Shown: in pieces, positions 22,917 through 34,404 of the stretch | How positions within the stretch are numbered: position 1 is the first letter of the stretch | Layout of the letters: each line of letters opens with the position of its first letter | Origin: Pochonia chlamydosporia 170 | Taxonomy: Eukaryota > Ascomycota > Sordariomycetes > Hypocreales > Clavicipitaceae | Direction: 5' to 3' | NCBI RefSeq assembly: GCF_001653235.2 | Contig: NW_019154043.1 | Span: 1 to 64,000, forward strand | DNA: 64,000 bases | Position numbers and translations under genes: made by a program | The notes under the pieces: generated by a model | What the model saw: only the letters and a program-made list of their open reading frames with translations | The model's database searches: none | What the model was told of the DNA's origin: nothing

Positions 22917-23577
22917 GCAACAAACGCTACAAGCAGCCTATCGCTCTTTAGACAAATAGCAAGCTCTAGACAGACACATGCCTTGCCACCCACGCGCTAC
23001 TACTATAGTACTAACAGAAGAGTAGCTCCTGCAAGGGACCACTAGATAACCTGGGATATAACTAGCTATACAAGCAATAACTTTTACGTAACAGGAGGAA
23101 CTCTACCACTACCTAGGGACAAAGTATAGCTGCGCTATTTACGTAGCGTGAGGGGTTTTCTCTCTATTATAGATTTTCCCTTACAACTAAGCCAAAAGGA
23201 GTACTAGGTTATATAGGTATAAGTAGCTTACTAGCGTAAATAAATAAATAAATAAATAAATAGCGCTTAATACAAAAGTGAGCATTATTTATATTGTCTA
23301 GTATAGACTATAGTAGAGGTAGTAAGCTATATAGTTGCCTAGTAGAATATACTTTACGAATTTATAAATACATTTAATTAGGATTATTTTTTTCGCGCAA
23401 TGCATTATTTTGTCCTTGTATTCGTCGTTTATTCGTCGTAGTATCTCCAGATCACCCGAGTTTCGTACTAGTCCAGCCAGCAACTGGTCCAGTCTTGCTG
23501 GGCAGAGCACGAGGCAACGAAGGACCTGTATTGCGGCTACCGCAAGATTCTGTCGACTATATATCCTACAGCTTTGA
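22917..23577. other. spacer with microsatellite and HET-tail remnant
   Basis: Holds a TAAA tetranucleotide repeat at 23237-23262. On the minus strand at about 23550-23410 there is an open stretch containing QVLRCLVLCPARLDQLLAGL. It probably continues the adjacent HET gene after a frame break. Nothing else is recognised. Confidence 0.5.
23237..23262. repeat. (TAAA)n microsatellite
   Basis: Six and a half uninterrupted TAAA units. Confidence 0.9.
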
Positions 23578-24678
23578 TTACGGGCGAGTTCTTCTCGCCC
23601 TGGGCACTGTCAGCTTCATCATTTCGCCGTAATGATTGAATATGGGATGGGTGTCGGTATATCCTACAGCATCGTGGAGTTGAAGACGTTTCATTGTCCC
23701 GGTGTCACGGTCCACAGAAGGGCGGATGTCGTTAGCAAATCCCAGCAAGCCATAAACCTTATCCTTTAACTCGGAGCAGACATTGCTGCAAAACCCTTCT
23801 ATCAAATTTTCCAGAGTCATCATATCGGTGTATCTTTTTGCTCTTGTTTTAAAGAGCCGTTGCATCAACCTGATGTTCTTTAGCATAGGTTGCGGTAAAC
23901 TCTGTTAAACCGTTAACTGAAATAAAAACTAGTGAAACGTCTCAAATGTCCAGATGTCCAATCTATAAGCCAACAAGAGGAGTCAAGGAAGACAGACCTC
24001 TTGCACAATCCACAAACATGTCCAATAAGTACTCTTAGAAATACGTATAAGGGTTGCCTTGGTTGGTTGGGGTGAACACCTTGTCTCTCTACCCTCTGCG
24101 ATGGTAGCTCTAAGATGCCGGGTGTGGCCTGCTTTCCACTGCAGGGACATTATGCGAAACAGGCCAGCCATGTTCTTGTACCGTTGTGTTCCAAGCCAGG
24201 CGACAACCTTTATTGCTCTTGTATAAATATACGACATTAGAGAGACCTGTCGATTTCGTTCTTCCGTGTCTGCCTGGTTGATACAGATAGCATCGACCCA
24301 TAAAGGTAGGGTGTACTTTGGCGAGCGTAGGTGTAACAATGCGAGTAGTAGTAGATTGGGGCCGACTGGAAACAGTTGGTTATTCAATCTGAGCAACGCT
24401 GTATTCGAGATGTATGGTGTATTCTGGGTCGAAATCCCTCGTAGCGGCGCCGTCGAACCCGCAACGTCTGGCGAGACGTGCATCTCTGACATGTCAGGGT
24501 ACGGGAAGCCCCAAGTGTACGACAGAGCGACGTAAGCCGGTTTTTCGCCAAATGCCGTTGATGTGAGCATGCACTCCAAGGGGTCGTTGAAATTCCCAGC
24601 TGATAATATTAGAATCCGGATAGCATCCGCATCTGGAGGAAGAGGAGGATATGTGAATGGTCCGCCTTGGTCGGGCAT
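23578..24678 (-). CDS. HET-domain (heterokaryon incompatibility) protein, short
   Basis: Exon 1 is 24678-23998, and exon 2 is 23901-23578 after a 96-base intron (donor GTCTGT, acceptor ACAG) chosen because it alone keeps the frame; this gives 334 residues. The ATG at 24678 starts MPDQGGPF. HET hallmarks appear in order: PAYVALSYTWG, then LPLWVDAICINQADTEERN, then VVAWLG, then YWTCLWIVQEV. After the intron come TLENLIEGF and ELKDKVYGLLGFAND. An invariant-looking Arg before LWIVQEV is Cys here. Family members are usually 600 residues or more, and C-terminal-like sequence continues out of frame to about 23410, so the gene is probably a truncated or decaying copy. HET proteins induce cell death on non-self recognition. 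Confidence 0.65.
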
Positions 24679-24959
24679 GTTTGTGCCGTGTCTGTTTTGT
24701 TGACGCAGCCTCGCTGTTCCCACTGTGACCAGTTGTTCGGGACCGACGAGGATGGATTTGTTCAGATTGTAGAAGTGGATTCAATACGCGGTATATGCTG
24801 GTTTGTTAATAAGGCGTGGCTGGGCTGCGAGTTGCACAGGACTGCAGGCTGTCACGGGACAGACAAGGCATCTTCAGCTGGTACACGTCAAATCCAAAAG
24901 TATTCGCGCGGCGCGGGCCGTATGAGGTAATTCATCTTGGGCTTCTTAAGGCATGGTAC
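24679..24959. other. spacer upstream of the HET gene
   Basis: Promoter-side sequence of the HET gene, up to the abrupt start of the next AT-rich block near 24960. No motif stands out. Confidence 0.5.
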
Positions 24960-26519
24960 AATTACTAATAATATATAAGCATTCTTATTGGTTAAATTTG
25001 CTTATAGTATTCTTCTCTTATAGAAGCTCTTTCTCTTACAGTCTTACATAAAGGACGTAAAGGATAAACTATAGGCTACCTATAAAATAAACCCTTATCC
25101 TATACTTAGAGAAATAGATAGTTTAAAGAAAGTAATTAATAAGAATCACAAGATATAGATCTTCTTAAGGTAACTTAAATTGTGGTTTTTAAATGTGCAG
25201 TATTAGAAAGGTAAGAGCATTTATAGAGGTAGATAATAACTACCTATTAATGCGCTATTAGCATTATAAGTCTTACACAAGAAGAACTACTACTCTTTAT
25301 AACTAGAGAAAGAGATATTATATAGATAAAATAACCTAAAGCTAGGTATATACTATACATCTTATTCCCTAGATATATAAGGCTAGGTTACTAATGTGAT
25401 ATAGAGTAAGTTTCTATTTAGTTAACTAAAGCTTACAGTAAGGAAATAGACGGAAAGGTGCACTATAGGCTCCCTATGGACATAATAAATGTAATTAATA
25501 AATAGATAATCTAAAATCTAGATAAGTTGCGTCTAATTAGACCTAATCTAATAGAGTTATATAACTAAACTAGATGCTAAAGGGGTATATAGCTCTATAT
25601 ATGCTTAGAAGTAGTAGAATGCTAATATTATATAGAGAAAATTCTCTATAGAGTTGCCTATAAGAGGTTAAAGGAGTTAAAGAATAAATTACCAAAATAA
25701 AGGCATTATAGATAAGATAGTAAATTGTCTATAAAAGCTAAGGGTATTATTATTAACTAGATAGCTAAACATGCAAATAAGTAGCGCCTAAAATATAAGG
25801 ATATAGATAAATTATAAAGCTTAGCTAGCCTTAAACTAAGTATATTTACCTATATCTCTAAGTAAATGCTTTAGTTAAATTCTAATACTATTAGCTTAAA
25901 TATCTTATATAATTTATTAAGTTAGAAACTAGCAGTCTAAATAGCTAAAAACTATAAATATTAATACTTAGTTAAGATATTAAACTAGCTTTATTCCGCA
26001 GTAATACTAGGTTTAAAATAAAGGTAGTACCTATATCTCCTAGCTTAATACTAAATTATTACTAGTACTTAGTTTTAAATTCATGGAATAATTAAGAAGC
26101 TAGCTTAGAAAGGGATTCTTTAAAGGAATAACTAATAGTGCTAAGTTTAAGTTAAGCGTAAAGCCTATTTACACCCTTGCAAATTATAGTAGCCCTAAGT
26201 ATAATATTCATAAGATATAGTATATATAGTAACTTAGGAACTTAAAAGAGTATATATTAATCCGTCTATAAAAGGTTATAGAATAATACACACTATACGA
26301 CTACTCTGTGATTTTATGTAGGATATTACCTGATTTACCACGGCATAGATAAAAATAGATTACTTAAGTCTCTCTATTAATTGGGTAATAATAACGTAAG
26401 GCCTGTAAGCTATAATACGGTTGCAAAGGACCTAGCTGCCTAACTTCTTTGTTTGTTGTCACGCACAAACTAATACCCAAGCTAGTGCTGTCTTATCTCT
26501 ACTATAAATCGCTGGTTTA

Positions 26520-26590
26520 ACTATAGCTGCCTAGAGCTAGGTTTTATGTTATAGGTGCAGTACAAAAATAGGCCTCTCTAAGCGTGTGTA
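26520..26590 (+). repeat. direct repeat copy 1 flanking the phosphotransferase remnant
   Basis: TAGCTGCCTAGAGCTAGGTT and following bases recur at about 28397 (with a G/A change) in the same orientation, on the other side of the phosphotransferase-like remnant. Confidence 0.5.
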
Positions 26591-26989
26591 AATCTAATAG
26601 TCTGGTGTATTATGCACTATTTTTGTTGTCTAATTAGCGCAATAAAATAGCACTAGGGTATTTTGATTTGCTGTAGTCCTAGGTAAGACTTTCTATTTGT
26701 GTTTTGTAAGCGTATACGTTGCATGCTAGCAGTAGAGGGAAATAAGGGAGGGTAGAGCAAATAAGTGGTATTAAGTTCTTTTTATATTGTGCCTTCCCTG
26801 CATGTTTTTAATAAACACCCAGCTAGTTTCTTTATATATATAGCTAACTATTTAGAGGGATTTTAAATATTAAAGCTATATCTCCCATTATAAACCATAT
26901 GCTTAATGCCTAACGCAAAAAAGATTATGTTAGTATTATGCACAAACGAAAATATTTCTATCCTAAGAGCTTATTTATTAAGTATAGCC

Positions 26990-27650
26990 TTTATCCGTCT
27001 AAATAGCAGTATAACCCGTTTGTAGGTATACTAAGTATATCTTGCTTTAGCTATAAGTGTATTTTAAATAAAGCTGTAGCATTACAATTTATTGCTAAGA
27101 AAATAGATATTCCTGTGCTAAAACTATATAGCTGCTTTAAAGATAATTAAGCAGTCTACTTAGTAATAGAGTATATTAAAGGGGTAAAGATAGCTAAGCT
27201 TTAACTAGAGCAACGTAAGACAATTAAATTGGAGTTAGATAGCTATGTAGATACTCTAAGGAACTTAAAATCTAATATATAGGGCGGGCTATTAAGCATT
27301 ATGAGCTTTCTCTTCCTTTAAAGACTTTAGGGCTAATATTCCACATATAGGTTATTCCCCCGTACTAAATCATAATAAAGTTGTTGCGTCTAGTATAGAA
27401 GATAAAACCTAGAGAGTTAAAAGACCTTATCTTCTGTCATAATAACTTTTCTGCGCATAATATTATTATTAACCCGGTGAACTTAAAGGTTAAGGCTGTT
27501 CTTAATTGGGAATACGCTAGGTTTTATCTAGAGGAGTTTAAGTCTAAGTTTTTCCAGCGCCCTAGGCTGTTAGTGGCGCTTATTAGGAAAGTTAATAATG
27601 TAACCTAGCTATTAGAGACAATGCACAAAAACAAGGAGTAGATTGATCTA
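26990..27650 (+). pseudogene. RIP-killed aminoglycoside-phosphotransferase-like gene
   Basis: Reading through stops gives the order of an APH-fold kinase. First comes a glycine-poor N-lobe with AVALQFIAKKIDIPVLKLYS (about 27070). AVYLVIEYIKGVKI follows (the EYI-G hinge), then LELDSYVDTLRNLKS. Near 27440-27520 HNNFSAHNIII and VLNWEYARFY appear. In active members these last two read H-x-D-x4-N and D-W-E; here both Asp codons are Asn (AAT) and several Trp/Gln positions are TAG/TAA. All are the C:G to T:A changes RIP makes. Fungal genomes carry many such kinases of unknown substrate. Start and end are approximate. Confidence 0.62.
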
Positions 27651-28394
27651 ATTAGTCTTATAAATACCAAATAATATGGGCGATGTAGCTGATTTGTTCC
27701 TTTGCTATAACTGTGTTCCCGCCACGGCACGTTAATCCTTCCCTCTATTACAGATATTAAAATGCCTCTAGGCCCTAACCCCCCTGCTGCTTAAGAAGCT
27801 TAGAGAGGTGTTTAGTGTAAGTATAAATTATGCCACTTTAGATTAATTGGCTTACAGGTTGAATTATTTGTTGTGCGTGCAGTCCTAGGGGCAGCCTGGC
27901 TGCGTTAAGGAGTATTTATAACCGCATACTGGGCATGTAATAACTTTAGAGGGCATATTGCTTAGGATTGTAAGTAGTAAATAAAATTGCGTTGAGAAAC
28001 TAGAAGGAGAGAAGTTTATAAAGAACACTACAATAAATACCTAAGATAGGGTGCTAGTAGAGTTATATATTGTAATTTTACTGCTTGCCTAACCCTAGGC
28101 CATAAAACCAAATTGACAATAAGGGGGCATACTAAGGTAGCTAAATGCAGCTAGAGTGACAGCTTGTTAGCTACTAGAGCTAATATTAAGCATACACATT
28201 AAGCTTATCTGTGTAGCTTAGGTGTTATTCTATATCTCTATTAGCCTTAAAAATAGTTAGTTTAGAGGAAAACTTCTGCTATTCTCTAGTTAATATATAT
28301 ATAATTATACTTTATAGAAAGGGGTATTATTATTTGTCTGTATTATGCTAGCTACTAGGAGTGCTAAAAGGCTATATTAGAGGTCTTAGACTAA

Positions 28395-28470
28395 CATATA
28401 GTAGCTGCCTAGAGCTAGATTTTATGTAATAGATATAATAGTAAGTAGCTATAGCGTGTTTAAATGTGAA
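28395..28470 (+). repeat. direct repeat copy 2
   Basis: Second copy of the repeat at 26520; see that entry. The two copies are about 1.9 kb apart. Confidence 0.5.
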
Positions 28471-30491
28471 GGATATAATTAAGAGCTTTAGATAATAGCT
28501 TATAAGATAATATTAGGTGTAAGTAACTCTAGCATACTAGTCTAACTAGTTATTTCCCTAGTAACTACATGCTAGATAGATCTTTAGCCTATTTATCCTG
28601 CTAAGTATACACTATAACTATTAGCTAGTGCTTAGTTTATATAGACCTGGTAACTCTTATTCACGCGATAGAGGCATAATAGCCTGGGAACTTATAACCT
28701 AAAAGGGGGGAGGTTAGGCATTATATCACATTAAATACTATCCTAAGGTATATTATAAAAAGGGTGCCTATAGTCTACTAGTTTATTAATTTATATCTAA
28801 TATAATACTAAAGTATTATAATAGCTTAATGCGCCTATTTCCTGCGTCTTAGGCTAGTATATTGCTTTAGTTAGGCGCTATAGGTATATATTACATTAGA
28901 GCATATTAGATATAGTGTGCTAAACATAAAGACATAAATATATAGTATAGAGATATATTATATATAGCTATAAAAATAGGATATATAACTAGTCTAGTAG
29001 TCTATAGTTTTAATATTTATATCTCTTAAGGCAAGATAATACTAGAATATATCTCTTAATAGCATAATATTAATGTAACTTTTTAATATTAACTTTCTTT
29101 CATATTATACTCTTCTAAATTTGCTGTCTAATTATAGAAGGTAAATCCCAGATAATTAAAGCTATATTAGCTAAGCCTAATAACTAATAAATTTAAAATT
29201 ACCTTTAGGAATCTAAAATCCTTAGAGAGAGTTATAATAAAAAGCAGTATTATTTAATACTCTTAGATCTATTAGTAATATTTAGTTAGTTATATTAAAT
29301 ACCTACTACTAATAGAGGTCTAGTTCTTAGTACTATATAGTTAGTTTGCAAAGAGAAGTATAATAGCGTATATTTAGGCTTTAGGAACTATACTGTGCCT
29401 AATCTATATAATAAGTCTCTAGACTAGGGCAAAGAACTAGTTCCTAAGAAAAGGTTACTTAGGTTTAATAATAGGTCTCCCCTTTAAACTTAAGATAAAC
29501 TACTTCAGGATAATATTAGCTTTATAGATATATTTTAGATTAATATTAGCGCTAATATATATATAGTTAAGGGATACTTTTTAAGTCTATAGATAAATAG
29601 CAATTGCCTAATTAATAAGAACTTAAAAAATCATATTAAAAAATAGAAACTAGAGCGTAAGAAACCTTATCTTATTATATGTTCTCCTTAGGTAAGCTAG
29701 AGTAATAGCAATTTATATACAACTAAGAATACACTAAATCTTTAGCAAACTAAGTATTAGGCTGGCATTTTACCTCTAGATAGAAAACCTTATTAAGCAT
29801 ATATAAGAATCTTATAATAATTACTTTTCTATTAACTTATTACTACTTTTAGGATGCTGCTATTCTCAGAAATAGAAGACCTAGATAATCACAAATTAAT
29901 TTAGCAATATATGCTATATTAGCTAGATTACACACAAAATAAAAATATTACTAAGAATTAGGTAAGCTAAGTTATTTTTAAGAACTATAAAGGATAGTAG
30001 AGAGTTATATTTAATAGAATAGAGGTAGCCTTAGAGTTAGCACTATAGCTTATTAAATAGCTATATAGCAATAATATGCCCTATATATATAACTATATTA
30101 TGGCTAGAGGCATTACGTAAAGTTATATACTCTAGGTAAATGCTAGATCTTAGTAATAGCATCTTTCTTAGTAATATTACCCTATATTATGCCTTTATAA
30201 CCAAAAAACTTCCTTCTTAGCGCTTTATTTCCTGCTTATTCTCGCTTAATATAGGATACAGCATTGGGACCCTAGGGCTTAGTTTACTTTAACTAATACC
30301 ATTTTTTTTGGGTTCTATTTTCTCCTATTTCTACCCGCACGGTTAACTGGAAATAGTGGTAGCAAATAGGTAAGAGCAAGTTTAGGATTATAACCAAAAC
30401 GATAAAGTAAAACGCAAATGTTAAGGGTGACATGGATGACAAAAACGGGACCCCGAGGAACTTGCGGATTTGGCTCTCCCTCTCCAGCGAA

Positions 30492-30509
30492 TCGCGCGAC
30501 GTCGCGCGA
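30492..30509. repeat. perfect 18-base palindrome
   Basis: TCGCGCGACGTCGCGCGA equals its own reverse complement. It lies in a GC-rich patch inside AT-rich surroundings and is rich in CpG, unlike the neighbouring RIP-depleted DNA. Confidence 0.9.
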
Positions 30510-31882
30510 CCTTAGGGTGAGCAGGGTAAGCTTTATAGGTATGTGTCGCGCGGCTGGGTAAGCTAGGCACCCGCGCAGCGAGATGGGTGGGCAAAGCCAC
30601 ACTCTAATTGGCCGCAATCTTGTGACCTTAGATATTAACCTTTTCCGTCTTTTCTTATGCCTACCTTAGATTTGTACTTTATTATGTCGCAGACGTAAAT
30701 AGCTATATAAGGTATGCGCGTTAGTAAGTTAATTAATTATTACTACCGCTATAATATTAGCTTATCTCCTTATTAACTTTATTAATAGACTGATTTACTT
30801 GTAACTCCCCTGCGTGAACGCAGGCGTACGGGAAGCAATTTTTCTCGCGCAAAGTCACAAATAGTCTGTAGCCAATTTAACATCATAAGATGCCACAGAG
30901 AAGTAAATAACCTTTAGGCCCTAGATTATACACTGCTTTACCTGTATGTAACATACTGGTTGCCTAGCTAAGCGGGTTTAACGCAGTCTGCCTTGCAAAT
31001 TATTAACATCTAGGTAGGAAAATAGATAGAATATTTTTATTATTAAAACTTATAATTAGCTTCTTCTATTATCTTACCTAAATTCTCATGCAGTTAGGTT
31101 TTAGTTGCAATTTATTACAGGGGTATAGTGGTTTGTCTATTAGATAGAAGATGTGGTGGTGTGAAAACCGGCTGCCTCATCAGATTCATAGAATCGCGTG
31201 ATCTAGCAGACTAACACGAATTTAGGCTGTCTCCTAAGCATTTCTAGGCAAAGGAGCTACCTTCTTGCGTAGTTATTACTATAGAACTATTTGCCTACAT
31301 AGAGGATGTGGTATTAACGTCTGTATTTTTATTAGATGAGAAACCATAACTTAAGCTCTAAATCTGGTGTACATGTCTCTTTGTTGATGGAAAGAGCCCA
31401 GGATGTACTGATGGTTCTGCGACCTGTAAACCAGAACGGATCGGCGTCTTCTTCGGTGGTAACACGTCTGCCAAGACTTCAGAACGAGATTTTAGGCCGG
31501 TTGGGAATGCCAAGTTTGAGTATCTAGTACTGATACGGCCAAATCATCAAGTGGGCTTAAATCTTGCGACGAGTGCGTCCCACTAGAGCCATGGAAGCAA
31601 GGTAGGATCAGATAAGATTGAGCAGATTAAATTAAACTACTCCGTAGTGGTGTGGAGCTGTAGCCTACGACTGTCATTCGTGCAAAAACCAGACATCGAT
31701 TAATGTCTGGTGCTCGAGATGGTGGGGATGGTGTGGTCTTAAACGACGGCGTATTGTCCAGCGGAAGAGGTGGTTTTGCAGAGCGAGCCGGTGTGATGCC
31801 TCCACCAGACATTTTATTCCCCTTTGGTGGGTCGTCATTGTACCATCAGCTGACATTGAAGTTGGCATAGTAAACTAGGAGC

Positions 31883-31907
31883 AAAAAAAAAAAAAAAAAA
31901 AAAAAAA
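31883..31907 (+). repeat. poly(A) tract
   Basis: Twenty-five consecutive A bases with no recognisable retroposon body next to them. Confidence 0.9.
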
Positions 31908-32231
31908 GACCAGCTTTGATGCATGCCATGTCATGTGGTCGAGCTCCAGACAAGTTGAGCATGAAGTGGTCGGTGGTGCCTGTCAATGTGCCAAGAGATT
32001 CTGCTAATCCATCCATGTCTCATTAAGTACCGCGACTTTGGCAGGCTTTTCTGCTCCCAGCACGGTTTAAAGGGCCTGCATCGGACGTTTGCCGAAGAGA
32101 ACTAGTATATTCATAACTAAGACGAAGTTTGCAACTGCCTCGCATAGAGGGGATGCGGTGTACTTGGCCAAGCGGTCAAGCGGCCAAGCAGTCTAGATTC
32201 CCATGGGCAGTACTTCTATATTGCATGACCG

Positions 32232-33875
32232 TCAGGCCCCCGTCTTAGAAAGTAATAAGTTGAGAATGCCTTGCGCCGCGACTGAGCACCCATCGCCATT
32301 AGACTTGCAAGTTTCCGCTATTGCAGCGGCCTTGCTTCGCATAATTGTAGCCTGCTTTCCCAGGATGACTTGCTTGAGAATTGGTGAAAGCTCTTTTCCC
32401 TGAACATTTCGGCGCGGTCTGGCGATTTCCTATCCTGCCAATCCCAAAGTACTCGACGCGACGTGCGAAATCGTAAGTATCAAACCACACGGGGAGGACT
32501 ACCTGAGGCACTCCGGCACTAGTATATAATATGTAATAAATTAGTTAAAGTTAATGGAAGAAGGGTGGAAAGAGAATCGCAATAACGAACCTTACTGCTT
32601 CAAAATAGCTATTTGCGCCGCCATGATTGACAAAACAGACTACGGAACCTGACGTGAGGATAGAAATAGGTTCGGCTACAAGCCAGTCGACGATACGAAC
32701 TCGATCATCGTAACCGTAGTTGATCTTCCGATGCAAGGGAGAGTAGTCGCAGTCGGATTTCTTGTCGCCCTTATTGAGCTTCCATAACACCTGAATGTCT
32801 TCTTCTTGTTCTGTTGCTGCATCTAAAAGCGACTTAATGGCAACTGCCAAGCTCATGGTTCCTTTATCATCATAGAGGAAATGTGTTCCCAAGTTGATGT
32901 ATACGGTTGACCGGCGCCGTAGCCATGCATCCAATGCCGGGTCAGACTCCTTTAATGGTGCTGCTGACCGAACAATAGGCCCGCAAGAAATAATGTGGTC
33001 TGGAACAACGGAAAAGGGAAAGTCAACCGTCCAGTTGCTTGGGAGAAAAACTTTCAAACCCTCGGGCGGTTCAAAGGACACCCTGCCCCAGTCGGAATAG
33101 TAAATCTCCGTCTTCTCCCAAATGCTCATGGCAACACTATGTATCCAATCGCTATGGGGGTTCTTTCTCCATTGTCTCTGATGGTACAGAGCCGCTGGGA
33201 TCAAGTAGAGCGGCAAAGGATAGGGCATAAATGAAGCTGTTCTTTCCTCCATACTCTTGCGTCAGTCATGGTTAGGAAAGGGCCGGCTTGGGCGATATAA
33301 GATAAAGATGTAGGGTGGTTTTGGACGTACGGGGGATGCTTCCAGAAAGACTCGTAACGAGGCTGACTGCCAAGGATAAATTCGCGGTAGGTATTTGGTG
33401 ACAGAATGGACCACCTTGGCTTGAGGTCGTAGCACGCGGTGACGGCTGGGGTACACAGATTATCAACCATGACGAGGTTTGCATCAACAGTCTGAATAAT
33501 GTTCTTTACTTGCAGAATGAGATCAAGCAACTCTTCAGCGCTCCAAGGGCATGCAACACGGGGCATCAGCGGCGCAGCGCGAGAGACGGTCCGGATCGTT
33601 GGAGGCAGGCTGCATATTTCCTGCCATTGGTGCTCGGGGCGATAGAAGAGGCATTCTTTCCATGTAGGGCCTGACAATTCGTGAAAAGTGACTCGCGCGT
33701 CCGGGGAGAGGGCAGTTTCGTTGAGTGCGTCTATAAGTGGCTGCAGAGAAGGGAACGAGCACAGGTGCAGATCAATGTCGGAGGCGTTGGACTGAAGCCA
33801 TTGGATGACTGCGAGATGGACATTGGCCTGTCCAAGCTCAGCATTGGTGATGAAGAGAATGCGCTTCTTCTTCAT
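32232..33875 (-). pseudogene. UDP-glycosyltransferase copy 1, frameshifted
   Basis: Three exons on the minus strand: 33875-33331, 33253-32591 and 32518 onward, with both introns at the same positions and phases as in the paralogue at 37.2-38.8 kb. The N-terminus KRILFITNAELGQANVHLA and the donor-site block NHGGANSYFEAV...AGVPQVVLPVWFDTYDFA identify a GT1-type UDP-sugar transferase. In exon 3 a run of four A (plus-strand T 32394-32397) puts the frame one base out. Read straight, it ends early at 32299 with an unrelated tail (475 residues). Dropping one base restores paralogue-like sequence (KELSPILKQVILG...) to a TGA at 32232. It is therefore either a pseudogene or a protein with a novel C-terminus, unless the extra base is a sequencing error. 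Confidence 0.8.
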
Positions 33876-34404
33876 TGTTGAAGGGAGCGCGGGTATCGGG
33901 CCAAGGTTTCCAGTCTACTGTTGTGTGCTGGAGAGGACGGCATAATACATGTTTTAGAAGGGAGATATTGATAGAGCCAAGACCAAGGCGAAGGTTGTGG
34001 GTTGATGTCCAGAGGCGCCGTCAAAATACCAGGTTGCCGGCCCACGGCCGGAGCAGTCGGCCCACGTTGCGTCAAGTCCGGTCAAGGGTATTATCGTCAA
34101 GTACCAGACTCCGTACTCCGTACATGTCTGGTACCGCTACCCTCCAGCACTGCGCCAAAGCGCCACCCCGTGCCGCCCAGACTCCACTATCAAGTAGCCA
34201 GCCACACCAGACCCTTAGGTATATTGATGTGCAAGGCTCCTTCCATATCGGGAGTGATGTGACTGGATTAACCGGATGTTGCCATCATGCCACCAGACTA
34301 CCTAGGTAGCTATGAAGAAATATACATGCACATTACACGTCATCTCGTTGAAGCGGCTTTTCTCCTGAGAGTGGCCTAGTGCCTGTATCTCGGCGGGTCA
34401 ACGT
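33876..34404. other. intergenic between divergent UGT1 and ABC remnant
   Basis: Promoter side of the glycosyltransferase; contains a short repeat of CTCCGTAC units near 34110. Nothing else recognised. Confidence 0.5.

Larger units (their letters stand above)
24960..30430. other. AT-rich RIP-affected block
   Basis: AT-rich sequence with reduced CA/TG, less extreme than the first block. Apart from the phosphotransferase-like remnant and the direct repeat listed separately, I see only degraded coding-like stretches, for example about 29.85-30.15 kb (+) with an ARGIT...VNARS string that I cannot assign. No intact gene. Confidence 0.7.
30431..32231. other. transition from AT block to gene island, no gene recognised
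   Basis: A short GC-rich patch at 30430-30610 contains a perfect 18-base palindrome. It is followed by mixed AT-rich sequence to about 31.1 kb and then balanced sequence. Small frames, for example minus-strand 31812-31627 starting MSGGGITPARSAKPP, have no family features. A 25-base poly(A) lies at 31883. Confidence 0.5.

Noticed and set aside
30315..30617. 100-codon minus-strand frame over the GC-rich patch
   Set aside because: No domain or signal, starts in AT-rich sequence, and is probably a by-product of the CpG-rich patch.
31321..31592. Open stretch with several Cys (about 60 codons, +) after 31370
   Set aside because: No ATG, signal peptide or recognisable pattern; too weak to report as a gene.
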